This document shows positions 9,501-18,599 of a DNA stretch of 64,000 nucleotides, piece by piece. The DNA is taken from positions 124,001-188,000 of the forward strand of contig NZ_CAJGZQ010000005.1 of NCBI RefSeq assembly GCF_904846185.1. The letters run 5' to 3'. This DNA comes from Psychrobacter immobilis (GTDB lineage: Bacteria; Pseudomonadota; Gammaproteobacteria; Pseudomonadales; Moraxellaceae). Below the pieces are notes generated by a model. That model searched no databases, was not told where the DNA came from, and saw nothing but the letters and a program-made list of their open reading frames with translations. Both the position numbers and the translations under genes were made by a program. Position 1 is the first letter of the stretch, and every line of letters starts with the position of its first letter.

Positions 9501-9737
9501 TTAAGTGGTCGCTCAGCGGCGATCATGAATAGCGGCGGCGCTGTTACTACTAACTTGGGCAATACCGGTATCGATGAAGCACCAAGCTTTTCACCCAGTG
9601 GCAGAAATGTAATTTATGCTTCAAAACAAGGCGGCAAAGGTAAATTAACAATTAAATCTTTGAGTAGTGGTCAATCGTTTGACATACCTGTACAAGGCAT
9701 TGCTCGCTCACCAATTTGGTCATCTAGCCCTAAATAA
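9501..9737 (+). pseudogene. 3' fragment of tolB (duplicated)
   Basis: The last 78 codons of tolB (propeller end) are repeated in full. A short open frame from 9471 runs through it by reading into the reversed cytochrome fragment, but it has no plausible ribosome site. It is best treated as a remnant of the duplication. Confidence 0.9.
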
Positions 9738-9782
9738 ACCATATTTATCATTATCTTTCTTAATTCATAAAGTCTTGCTCAT

Positions 9783-9817
9783 AAAAAAGCGCCTAATAAA
9801 TAATTAGGCGCTTTTTT
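9783..9817. terminator. Bidirectional terminator (copy 2)
   Basis: This exact copy of the hairpin at 9256-9290 now serves the leftward cytochrome operon ending at 9893. Confidence 0.85.
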
Positions 9818-9892
9818 ATATTGCGAAGCACGGTTAAATCATTTTGCCACTAGCATGTATTGGACAATTATTGACTAAAGTAGTAAACACGA

Positions 9893-10570
9893 TTAATCAT
9901 CACTCGGATCACCCGCTGATGGATTGGGATGCCGCAGTTTTGCCACATCGTCAGCAGTCACGGTATCGGTAAAACCATTTAGGTCACTGACCACATATTG
10001 AGTAACCGCCGCCATCTGCGCATCGTTCATCATTCCATGGAATGAGGGCATGCCACGAAAGCCATTAATCAAGATATCGATGATGTAATACTTTGATTGC
10101 ATCTTACTGTTATTCGCCAGTGGCGGATAATAGCCTGCACCGTAAGCACCCTCGCCTTTGTGCATGTGACAAGCCGCACAAGAGTCGTGATACAGCTTTT
10201 TGCCATCTGTCGTTACAAAGCCATTTGTGCCTTCAAACTTTGCGTCCCATTCAGTAATACTTGGGTCGTCTTCCATATTGGGCAATGAGCTGTCGTCGAC
10301 AATATTGATAGCAGGTGCAGTAAGCTCCTCACGGCTCATATAAACGCCGCCCCACGCACCCGTATTTCGGCTTGCTTGATAGTCATTGGTTGTTAAGGAA
10401 TCCTGATCTTGTACACTGGAAACCGTCACTTCATCATCTGACCGTTGACTACAGCCCAACAGTGCTGCACTGCTGATCCCACTCAGCAGCATCACCGTCA
10501 GCAGTTTGAGTGTCATGTTTTTCATGACTCTTTTCTTCACGATTGCCTTCTTCATGATTGCATTGTCCAT
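9893..10570 (-). CDS. Monohaem cytochrome c lipoprotein
   Basis: The gene encodes a small exported cytochrome c that probably takes electrons from the flavin amine oxidase encoded just upstream. The N-terminus is basic, then a hydrophobic stretch ends in the lipobox LLGC (Cys 40 from the first ATG). A start at the third Met (MKNMTLKLL) would give a more usual signal peptide. One haem site, CAACH (residues 131-135), is followed by PPLANN and GMPSFHGMM, which can supply the axial methionine, as in class I cytochromes of alcohol dehydrogenase cytochrome subunits. Its start lies 44 bp after the oxidase stop, so the two are likely cotranscribed. Its last 44 codons are duplicated at 9366-9500. Confidence 0.88.
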   Translation of the reverse strand: MDNAIMKKAIVKKRVMKNMTLKLLTVMLLSGISSAALLGCSQRSDDEVTVSSVQDQDSLTTNDYQASRNTGAWGGVYMSREELTAPAINIVDDSSLPNMEDDPSITEWDAKFEGTNGFVTTDGKKLYHDSCAACHMHKGEGAYGAGYYPPLANNSKMQSKYYIIDILINGFRGMPSFHGMMNDAQMAAVTQYVVSDLNGFTDTVTADDVAKLRHPNPSAGDPSDD

Positions 10571-10614
10571 GATAGCCTCTGAATCTTATAGTTATTTATA
10601 TAACCCAAGCGTTA

Positions 10615-12216
10615 TTAAACCAGCATTTTTGCTTTTTTATGTAGGCGCTTTGCGGCATCCATACCAGATAAAATAGCGCCTTCTTGCCATGCTGGAATAT
10701 GTGAACAATGCTCGCCCGCCAGCACAATACGATTATCAATACTGCACAAGGTATCGTAATGCTGACGACGAGTCGACTCATTCCAAATACCGTAACAGCC
10801 GAGCGTCCATGGGATGCGGTGCCAGACAACTGATGTCCCTGCGCGGAATTCTTTTGGATACTGAGGATGGATGTATTTACCATAAGCAAGCGCAACATTA
10901 ATACGTTCTTGCGGCGTTAAGGTATTAAACTTATAAGACGTCGGACCATAACCATATGCACCGAGTAGCACGCCCGTACCATCTTTAAACATATTTTGTG
11001 ACGGGTAGGCAATCTGAGCAATGGGCATGTCGGTATAAGTCAGACCACCAAATATCCATTCATCTTCTTCCCAAAAGCGGCGGTTGAACTCTAGACCAAC
11101 TTTATAAGAGGTTTCATAAGGCACGGCGGCCATCGCCTGCTTCATTGGCTTTGAGACATTGATATCCATCTGCGTTAATACAGTTAATGGAATATTGCAC
11201 ACGCACCAGTCTGCACGAATGGTCTTGGTGGCACCATCTGGGCTGTTGCTGTCTACATAATCGACCGTTACGCCACTGTCATCTTGATGAATTTTAGTGA
11301 CCTTTGCATTAAACTCAATCATATCGCGGCATTCACGGGTGAACGCATCACCAATTTTCCCCATACCACCCACTGGCTGAAACATCGTTGGTTGATGACC
11401 ATAAGTCATATGGTTGCCATAAATATCTGCCCACATACCTGAATCTAGTATCTCACTAATCGGCAAAGGTTTTGATGGCGTCGCATCAGGCATCAAGCCA
11501 CCACCCGGAAACACACTAAAGCCACGATGTTTACTGGTCTCATTACTGGCGCGGTAACGATAATCTTTATCTAGCACCCCCCAGCCTTTTAAACCTTCTA
11601 ATAGCTTTTCTTTGTCCTCAGTATTGACCGAGCGATCAAGACCACCGACGTTAACTGATTTCGATAGCAGCTCCGCAACATGACCTTGGATATCGTTTTT
11701 CACATCACCCAAACGCTGCGGCACGCCGTCGAAATGAGTACTGCGATGCAAATAAGCACGATCATTGGTTTGAATAAAGGGCTGCATCTCAACGCCGAAC
11801 TGTTTGCAATAATGGAAAACAGCATAATGATGGCTTGGCAGACGCCATGGACCACCATTAAAATAGTTACCTTCTTCAAAATCGCAGGTGACTTCTTCGC
11901 CGCCAAGCTCAGTATATTTATCACCGCTATTGAGCGTCCAACTACGACCGCCACCACGGTTTTGGAACTCGAGCACCTTGACATCATAGCCTGCTTTACG
12001 TAACTCGTAAGCCGCGGTCAGGCCGCCAAGACCGGCACCAAGAATGACGATACTAGCGCCCGGAGGTGCACCTTTAAGATCCATGGTCTCTTTAAAACTC
12101 GACTCTGACGCAAATCCTAATGTCGTCATCGCCTGATACATCGCAGTCGCGCCCGCTGTTTTACCAATCATCGAGAGCAGTTGGCGCCGCGTTGGCGATT
12201 GAAGCATGTCTTTCAT
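10615..12216 (-). CDS. Tat-exported flavin amine oxidase family protein (probable periplasmic amine or amino acid dehydrogenase)
   Basis: The 533-residue protein belongs to the FAD-dependent amine oxidase superfamily. A twin-arginine signal is visible (SPTRRQLLSMIG, residues 7-18), then the FAD-binding GAGLGGL (60-66), the GGRSW-type second motif, GGMGKIGDAF mid-protein, and the C-terminal FAD contact region GEHCSHIPAWQEGAILSG. Features such as GGPWRLPSHH resemble L-amino acid oxidase-like members. Its gene lies between two cytochrome c genes on the same strand. Some members of this superfamily, such as nicotine oxidoreductase NicA2, pass electrons to a cytochrome c rather than oxygen. I infer the same here, in the periplasm. 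The substrate is unknown. Confidence 0.88.
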   Translation of the reverse strand: MKDMLQSPTRRQLLSMIGKTAGATAMYQAMTTLGFASESSFKETMDLKGAPPGASIVILGAGLGGLTAAYELRKAGYDVKVLEFQNRGGGRSWTLNSGDKYTELGGEEVTCDFEEGNYFNGGPWRLPSHHYAVFHYCKQFGVEMQPFIQTNDRAYLHRSTHFDGVPQRLGDVKNDIQGHVAELLSKSVNVGGLDRSVNTEDKEKLLEGLKGWGVLDKDYRYRASNETSKHRGFSVFPGGGLMPDATPSKPLPISEILDSGMWADIYGNHMTYGHQPTMFQPVGGMGKIGDAFTRECRDMIEFNAKVTKIHQDDSGVTVDYVDSNSPDGATKTIRADWCVCNIPLTVLTQMDINVSKPMKQAMAAVPYETSYKVGLEFNRRFWEEDEWIFGGLTYTDMPIAQIAYPSQNMFKDGTGVLLGAYGYGPTSYKFNTLTPQERINVALAYGKYIHPQYPKEFRAGTSVVWHRIPWTLGCYGIWNESTRRQHYDTLCSIDNRIVLAGEHCSHIPAWQEGAILSGMDAAKRLHKKAKMLV

Positions 12217-12381
12217 AATAATGTCCTTAAAGTAGACGTTCCTGCAAGACGGTAGGCATATATATTATTAATCAGCTCGACTTAGTTCTACGTCTGTTTT
12301 TCGAGCTGTTGTGCCTTACCATATTGCCTGTAGGTCTTATCCTATAATAAATATGTAAATCGTCTTTATAGAATCAATGAA

Positions 12382-13851
12382 TTAACGACGGCGCCTAGAC
12401 CGCAAGATGGCTCGTATAATAAACACAATGATAATAATAGCCACGATGATGCCGATTACTGCCAGTAAGCCCGCATATTTGATTAAGAAGGGCTTGTCAG
12501 TACCTGTCGTTGCGATACGGTCAACATCACTAGCACTCACCTCACTACTGTTGAGACCACCAAAATTCACACGCACATAATTGGTAATACCAGCGATTTG
12601 CTCGCTATTTAGCTCATCTGAGAACCCTGGCATGATAGGTGACGTGTTAGTCGCGCCTTCTACCCCATGAAGGATCATATTGACCAGCGCATCAGGTTTC
12701 TCACGGCGAATACTGCTGAGTCCAACGATAGGAGCGTAACGCGCATCAGGCTGACCATAACCGTCAACGCCGTGACAGCTACCACAGGCTGCCAAATATA
12801 GCGATTCTGGTGAATTGCTGCCATTACTCACCTGTACTTTGGCTTGGGCTAAATAATCTTTTTGCGCCAGTAAATCATGAGTGATAGATTCGCTAATGGG
12901 TGTTGGCAAACGCGAGACATCAACGGCTGCGACCTTATCATCTGTTTGGATAGCAGGCACCACTTTTAGATAAGAAGCAATGGCATTCAAATCTTCATTT
13001 TTTAAGTAGCGCGTACTATGTGCAACTGCCTCGCCCATAGGACCACCCGCATAGGCACGCTGGTCAAGCTCACCAGTACGCAGATAAGTGACAATATCTT
13101 GTTCACTCCAACTACCGATACCGCTCGACTCGTCAGGCGTGATATTTGGTGCATGCCAATGACCAAGCTGAGCACCTGATAGATACATTTTTTTATCGAA
13201 ACCCATAGTGCTATTACGCGGGGTATGGCAAGTACCGCAGTGCTCTAAGTTATTGACAATATATTCACCACGTTGCTGCGTCTCAGTGAGACCATCACGG
13301 TTTTCAGTAGACGGGACATTAAGAAAATTCCAGCCAATCATTAAGCTGCGAATGTTAAAGGGAAACGGCAGGTCAGTTTTATATTTTGGTGCTTCATCGA
13401 TAGCAGGTACGGTTTGCAGATAAGCAAACAACGCACTGATATCTTCTTCTTTCATGCCACTATAAGAAGGATATGGCATGGCAGGGTAAAGCATATGGCT
13501 TGGCGTACGACCTTTTTGCAACGCAGTCTTTAAATCCGCTTCGGTATAATCGCCGATACCATAACGTTTAGACGGGGTAATATTGGTTGAGTAGATATCT
13601 CCCATCGGCGTTTCGATCGCTGTACCGCCAGTATAATCTTCACCATGACATGCCATGCAATCGGCCGCACGGGCAATGTAAGCACCGCGATTGACAAGCT
13701 CGCTATTGGCTGGACTAATATTAGGTAAACTGGCATTAGGCAAGCTAGCATTGGCTAGGCTGGTATTGACGACGCTTGCGCCTTCAGCCATCGCAGCGCT
13801 AGAGGTCATACCGATGACGAGCATCGATAACATCACAGAAAGTGGCTTCAT
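12382..13851 (-). CDS. Trihaem cytochrome c with C-terminal membrane anchor
   Basis: Three haem c sites are visible: CMACH (65-69), CGTCH (205-209) and CGSCH (356-360), in three cytochrome domains in the order seen in the cytochrome subunits of membrane alcohol and gluconate dehydrogenases (AdhB family). A Sec signal peptide ends near AMA-EG. A C-terminal hydrophobic helix (about 458-482) followed by a basic tail should anchor it in the inner membrane. The mature N-terminus holds a short tandem repeat of NASLP units (about 33-46). It is first in the leftward set, 165 bp before the amine oxidase. In the related complexes this subunit hands electrons to ubiquinone; I infer that role. Confidence 0.9.
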   Translation of the reverse strand: MKPLSVMLSMLVIGMTSSAAMAEGASVVNTSLANASLPNASLPNISPANSELVNRGAYIARAADCMACHGEDYTGGTAIETPMGDIYSTNITPSKRYGIGDYTEADLKTALQKGRTPSHMLYPAMPYPSYSGMKEEDISALFAYLQTVPAIDEAPKYKTDLPFPFNIRSLMIGWNFLNVPSTENRDGLTETQQRGEYIVNNLEHCGTCHTPRNSTMGFDKKMYLSGAQLGHWHAPNITPDESSGIGSWSEQDIVTYLRTGELDQRAYAGGPMGEAVAHSTRYLKNEDLNAIASYLKVVPAIQTDDKVAAVDVSRLPTPISESITHDLLAQKDYLAQAKVQVSNGSNSPESLYLAACGSCHGVDGYGQPDARYAPIVGLSSIRREKPDALVNMILHGVEGATNTSPIMPGFSDELNSEQIAGITNYVRVNFGGLNSSEVSASDVDRIATTGTDKPFLIKYAGLLAVIGIIVAIIIIVFIIRAILRSRRRR

Positions 13852-14505
13852 AATATCCTCATATAGCTGGCACCTAGGGTGTTGTAATTATTATTAGGAT
13901 GAATGATTGAGATGAAACATTTAACATTGAGCAAGCCTTAATGAGTGACGACTTGTTATACTCAATTGATAGTCCATTAAGTGAGGTAGCAAATCATCCA
14001 GTAAATGCTGAGTAAAATAGCGTGACAAAAGTTAATTTCATAAGCGTAGTTACTAAGCATGGTTACTAAATGATGTCTACTCGCTCTACTAATGTAAGAC
14101 TATTTCGCTACTATTACTTAGTGAGTAACGTATTGGTCTCAAATTTTTACAAAACGTAAAGAACCGCGTTATCATTATCAGTTTTTGATAAAGTAATATA
14201 TTTTTTTATATTATAATAATAAGATATTTGAATAATATCATTAAAATCAGCAACTAAAGCCCTATTTTTTGGGTGCATATCTTCTATGAAAAACCTATCA
14301 TTGTAGATAATTGTCACAAATTTACTTCATTTTTTGTCATCATCGATTTTAGTTGTACATAATAGATACATAGACTTAAGTTAGCACTCGCTTTTTTTAC
14401 CAGTCATATTTTTATAATGCTACGAAACAAGCTATTGCACCGCACCATATTTTGTTTATGATAGGCGCTATTTCCACGTTGCCGATCGCCGCCTGAGACA
14501 CCACT
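13852..14505. other. Intergenic region between the trihaem cytochrome and the small lipoprotein
   Basis: I see no gene in these 654 bp. A very AT-rich stretch lies at about 14195-14240. The region must hold divergent promoters for the cytochrome operon (left) and the lipoprotein (right). Confidence 0.5.
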
Positions 14506-14691
14506 ATGAAGTTACCGATTCTTGCTTATATACTTACATCAGCCCTGCTACTGACAGGCTGCCAATCATTTCAATTTGTCGACAGCCCCATCCCTGTGAA
14601 TACCACCCCTATCAATAGCATCTTGGTCAAAAATACGCCTGCCACCACCGTGCAGATTCAAAATAATACCAGTACAAAAAATCAAAATTAG
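14506..14691 (+). CDS. Small lipoprotein of unknown function
   Basis: The 61-residue product has a clean lipoprotein signal: MKLPILAYILTSALLLTGC, with the lipidated cysteine at residue 19. The mature part is about 43 residues, rich in Asn, Thr, Pro and Val, with no recognisable domain. It ends at 14691 and is followed by a strong terminator, which together with the signal peptide supports a real gene. I do not recognise the family. Confidence 0.7.
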   Translation: MKLPILAYILTSALLLTGCQSFQFVDSPIPVNTTPINSILVKNTPATTVQIQNNTSTKNQN

Positions 14692-14720
14692 TGCCATCAC
14701 ACTCATAAAACAAGCAAAAA

Positions 14721-14751
14721 AAAGGCAGATATCGGTTTGATATCTGCCTTT
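14721..14751. terminator. Bidirectional terminator
   Basis: A 13-bp perfect stem (AAAGGCAGATATC and its complement) with a 5-base loop lies between the convergent lipoprotein and flavodoxin-like genes. A residues precede it and T residues follow it. Confidence 0.85.
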
Positions 14752-14794
14752 AATGTTTAATAAATTACCTTGAATGACTCAATAGCCATTCATT

Positions 14795-15397
14795 TCAAGG
14801 GCGTTCCGCTGGCTGATGCTTGATAATTGTCTTAGCCAAATGATCGCCAAACCAAATAGCCGTATCAATATCTCCCCGTCCTGGCGTTTCCTCAGGGGGA
14901 CCATCAAGCGACTGGGTCATCAAGCCCAAAAAGCTAGATAAACGGTTTAAATCATGAGCCTCATGACCTGTCGGCATCAGCGGTAATCCAATCCAGTTCA
15001 TGCCATGCTGCATCGCATACAAAGAAATCTGCTGCAATACCGCCAGCTTATCACCGCTCAGCCCACCAGAGTTGGCAAAAGCGGCTGCCCACTTGCCTTC
15101 CCATTTACGATGATACCAGCGCTTTGAGGTTTCATCCATAAAAGTCTTAAATTCAGCAGTGACACTACCCATATATACGGCACTACCGAAAACCAGCAAA
15201 TCCGCCTGATCCAAATAATCCCAGTCAACCTTGTGGACATCAACGGCTTTGGCCTGTGCTGCTGGCAATTGCTGATGCGCCCCTTTAACGATCGCTTCAG
15301 CGACGCGCTTGGTATGACCGTAGTTGCTATGATAAATAACAGCAATAGATACAGTCGGTATGTTATCAGTAGTGGACGATTTGGCAGGTGTATTCAT
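14795..15397 (-). CDS. Flavodoxin family protein, WrbA-like NAD(P)H:quinone oxidoreductase type
   Basis: This 200-residue cytoplasmic flavoprotein has the FMN phosphate-binding loop in IAVIYHSNYGHTKRVAEAI, the second FMN loop FGSAVYMGSVTAEFKTFMD, and FANSGGLSGDK, all typical of the WrbA/flavodoxin-fold quinone reductases. Its length matches. The likely role is two-electron reduction of quinones for oxidative stress protection. A short unstructured N-terminus (about 15 residues) precedes the fold. It lies 86 bp downstream of the end of pgeF on the same strand and ends before a shared terminator. Confidence 0.82.
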   Translation of the reverse strand: MNTPAKSSTTDNIPTVSIAVIYHSNYGHTKRVAEAIVKGAHQQLPAAQAKAVDVHKVDWDYLDQADLLVFGSAVYMGSVTAEFKTFMDETSKRWYHRKWEGKWAAAFANSGGLSGDKLAVLQQISLYAMQHGMNWIGLPLMPTGHEAHDLNRLSSFLGLMTQSLDGPPEETPGRGDIDTAIWFGDHLAKTIIKHQPAERP

Positions 15398-15483
15398 ACA
15401 AACTCTAATAATGGCTATAAATGGTTAAATAAAAACAATATAAGTTCAACAGTTAATTGCGCGCAACAGCAAATAGCGTAATC

Positions 15484-16457
15484 CTACGCAGCGCCACGTA
15501 CAATGACCAGCGCCATTCGACCTGTAGCAGGCTGCTGCAAATGCGTTTGACGCCGATAAGAATAATAGTGGTCATCAGTATAACTACAGCTGCTAGATAA
15601 GGTGTCATCTACTATAACGCCCGCCGCACTAAGCTGATCCGCTGCCAACTTTGGTAAGTTTAGCCTGATTTTTCTCGCGTCAACTGTGTCACAGCTTGAC
15701 AGCTTGACAGCTTATCAACCGTATCCTGTACATGTTGAGTATTGCTATCGCCTTTAATAGTAGCCACAGAATCTATGACATATAACGAATCAAAATGCTC
15801 AATACTGGCTGTGTTCAATAACTTATTTTCTGTGCAACCTTTCAATAATTGATTGCGAACTTGAGCGCCAACTTCATAACTGTCTTGGCTGATACAAACA
15901 CCAATCCAAGCTTTGATTTGTCCCGATTGCGTAAAGCATTGCACAGTCGCTTGAATAACCCCGCAAGCCAGACCTTGCCAACCCGCGTGAATCGCTGCTA
16001 TTTGACCACTAGCTGGCTGATATAAAACTATCGGCACGCAGTCAGCCGTCATTATCGCAAGCCCAAGCCCTTGTTGCCGACTGACCATCGCGTCAGCAGA
16101 CATTGGCGCCATACTTAGCGCTGTGCCATCAATATCATGAATTTGCTTACCGTGAACTTGGTTAACCCAGTGTAAGCGTTTGATGGGTACCTGTTGGCAG
16201 GCTGTCGACGATAAGGGTGCAAGCTGCTCATTGATGGCAGATAATAAACGCATGCGATTGCTCAGTACTTTTGCAGCATCGTCATTGACATGCAAACCTA
16301 AATTTAGCTCACCGTAATTCGCTTGACGTTGCTGTCGTACTAGCTGTTCTATGGGCTGGTCTTGTGAGTCAACATCATCGCTTGAAAAGGCAGCCGTTTG
16401 AAAAACAGCCACATCATCAATCTGTGCAAGCAATGTCATAGGAAACTGATGAGTCAT
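15484..16457 (-). pseudogene. pgeF: Peptidoglycan editing factor PgeF (YfiH), frameshifted by an extra 8-bp repeat unit
   Basis: PgeF is a laccase-domain purine nucleoside/muropeptide-editing enzyme. The frame from 16457 gives typical motifs (LNLGLHVNDD, WVNQVHG, SADAMVS, MTADCVPIVL, HAGWQGLACGV) but stops at 15660, before the C-terminal signature. That signature (YYSYRR...TGRMALVIV) is present downstream in another frame, ending at a TAG at 15484-15486. The break coincides with three copies of an 8-base unit at 15691-15714; removing one unit joins both parts exactly, to about 321 residues. So the gene is either off through slipped-strand expansion or miscalled. Position next to rluD matches the order in other gammaproteobacteria. 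Confidence 0.85.
15691..15714. repeat. 8-bp tandem repeat inside pgeF
   Basis: The unit acagcttg occurs three times in a row, the last with one change. Two units would keep pgeF in frame; three shift it. Such tracts gain and lose units by slippage. Confidence 0.92.
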
Positions 16458-16563
16458 GGCTGATTTACCGTCTTAATGAGTCATTTTTATGTCACGGATC
16501 GCTATTTACTACTAGGCTCTGTTTTTTACAAGCGACTTTACGCTCTCGCCTACAAGGAGCGGT

Positions 16564-17832
16564 CTACTCGTCATCATAGCCATCACTTAGCACAGCCATT
16601 AACTGCTGCATATCTTCAGGCAGTGGTGTGGTGACTTCAATATCTTCACCTGTCGTTGGATGTACGAAACCCAGTGTATAAGCATGCAAGGCTTGACGTG
16701 GAAAATTATTAATCGCTTGACGCTGGGCTTCTGTCAGTCCTGCCCGCAGTTGACGACGACCACCATAGACACGATCACCCACTATCGGATAAGTCACATG
16801 ACTTAAATGCACACGAATTTGGTGAGTGCGTCCCGTTTCAAGACCTACATCCAACAGGCAATAATTGCCATTAAGCGCGGTCACATTCAGTAAATGAGTC
16901 ACAGCTTCGCGTCCTGCCGTCATTACCGTCATTTTAGTACGCTGGTTGCGGTGACGACCGATTGGCGCGTCAATACGGCGATGGCGCGATAAACTCGCTG
17001 CATCCCCTGCTACCACACATTGATAGTGACGATAGACCGACTTGTCCTTTAATTGCTCCATCAGCGCAAGCTGTGCTGGCTTGGTTTTACCAATCAACAA
17101 TAGCCCTGAGGTATCTTTATCGATACGGTGCACCAGACCTGCACGCGGCAGATGGTGCTGCTGCGGATAATGATACAGCAGTGCATTGACCAAGGTGCCG
17201 GTTTGATTGCCTGCGCCAGGATGCACTACCATGCCAACAGGTTTATTGATGACCAATACGTCATCATCTTCATAGACCACATCGATGTCTATATTTTCTG
17301 GTTGATCTTCACTATGCTGCTCTAATGTGGTGGTTAACTGCAGCACATCACCCGCTCTGACACGAATTTTCGGTTTTTGCACGCCACCGTTATACAGCAG
17401 GCTGCCATCACTGATCCAACCTTGTAATTGAACACGTGAAAAATCGGTAAATATTTTTGAAGCCAATTTATCAATACGTAAACCAGCTTCGTCTTCTATA
17501 ACCGTATGCGTCATATTAATAATTACTGGCACCACTTGACCGGCGGCTGACGCTTCATCATCGTCGCTATCATCAATGTCGTCAACATCTTCATCGCTGC
17601 TATCTATCATATCGTCGTCAAGCACATCACTATCTTTTAAAATAGCTTCTTCTGACACAGCGTCTTCTAAAACATGATCGCCATGGCTTTGCTCATCAAG
17701 CATCGACTGATTATCGTCAGGTAATTCACTATTATTTAAAACGTCATTTGGCATCGGTGACTCTTGTGCTGATGAATCAGTCTGTCGTGATTGATTCGGT
17801 GGTAAATGGGTAGTCATAGCATTATTATTCAT
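16564..17832 (-). CDS. rluD: 23S rRNA pseudouridine synthase RluD
   Basis: RluD makes the pseudouridines at 23S rRNA positions 1911, 1915 and 1917 (E. coli numbering) and aids large-subunit assembly. An S4 RNA-binding domain (about residues 117-165) precedes the catalytic domain with the HRIDKDTSG motif (235-243), VGLETGRTHQIRVH, and the C-terminal FPRQALHAYTLGFVHP. The length of 422 is about 95 longer than usual because of a strongly acidic N-terminal tail (about residues 40-95). Met 107 (MTHTVIEDEAG) could be an alternative start giving the normal length. rluD lies before pgeF and divergent from bamD, as in E. coli. Confidence 0.93.
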   Translation of the reverse strand: MNNNAMTTHLPPNQSRQTDSSAQESPMPNDVLNNSELPDDNQSMLDEQSHGDHVLEDAVSEEAILKDSDVLDDDMIDSSDEDVDDIDDSDDDEASAAGQVVPVIINMTHTVIEDEAGLRIDKLASKIFTDFSRVQLQGWISDGSLLYNGGVQKPKIRVRAGDVLQLTTTLEQHSEDQPENIDIDVVYEDDDVLVINKPVGMVVHPGAGNQTGTLVNALLYHYPQQHHLPRAGLVHRIDKDTSGLLLIGKTKPAQLALMEQLKDKSVYRHYQCVVAGDAASLSRHRRIDAPIGRHRNQRTKMTVMTAGREAVTHLLNVTALNGNYCLLDVGLETGRTHQIRVHLSHVTYPIVGDRVYGGRRQLRAGLTEAQRQAINNFPRQALHAYTLGFVHPTTGEDIEVTTPLPEDMQQLMAVLSDGYDDE

Positions 17833-18599
17833 AGCAGATTTATATATGGCAAAGCGCCTGACATAGTTTTGAAAGGTAGCTTTTGAGAAAATTTCTAATA
17901 AAGTGTTAAGCGTAACGCTATAAAAAACAAAAGGCCATTCGCTATCAATCGCTTATCATAAAAGCGATCGTCGTCGAAAAAAGCGGAGGCAATACCGTGC
18001 TAGTGTATCACGCCAAGCGCCTAAGCCCTATAGAAGCTGTGTGTTATCTGTCATTTTTTGATTATACCGCAGCGAGCCTCATCGTCGTACTTAACTCTCT
18101 AAAATATGACATTGCTGTAATTTACTGTATATTTGTCAGTGTCAGCGACATTCGATATCGCTCGTGACAGCAGCTCATGTTAAAATGCCAAACTGACATG
18201 CGCTGGTGTACAGCTCATTGCGAGCAGCAGCATATCGCACCTGTGTTGCAGTAGACTAATAACTGTACGATACTGACTCAAATTCGATGAGCACGATTGG
18301 ATTAAGTATAATATAGATGGCGAAAAAATAGACGAAGCAAGCGTTATTCTATAAAGTATAGCCATATTTTGCTGTATGCTATGCCACTGTATGCTTATCG
18401 AATTTTTTATTAAAAGCATTTGGTTTGATATAAACCCTATGCCATCAAGCGTTTTTTAATAACGATAACTGGTATGTCCGATGATTGACATAGTAGATGA
18501 CAGACCACTATTGATGCCTACGCATCGTTTTTTATCATTAACCTAATATCTAGTATGATAGCGTCGCTGCTATTATACGTCTTGTGTCGGAGAAGAAGT
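17833..18599. other. Divergent region between rluD and bamD
   Basis: There are 767 bp without a supported gene. It should hold the promoters of rluD (left) and bamD (right). Short imperfect repeats (ctgtatgc twice at about 18371-18395) occur. A short minus-strand open frame at 18180-18419 has no ribosome site or protein-like pattern. Confidence 0.5.

Larger units (their letters stand above)
9501..10027. repeat. 527-bp tandem duplication, second unit
   Basis: This is the second copy of the unit at 8974-9500, with no difference that I can see. The intact cytochrome c gene uses this unit, so both convergent genes stay whole and only fragments lie between them. Confidence 0.95.

Noticed and set aside
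9471..9737. 88-codon open frame as a small new gene
   Set aside because: It is an exact copy of the tolB 3' end fused to reversed cytochrome sequence by the duplication.
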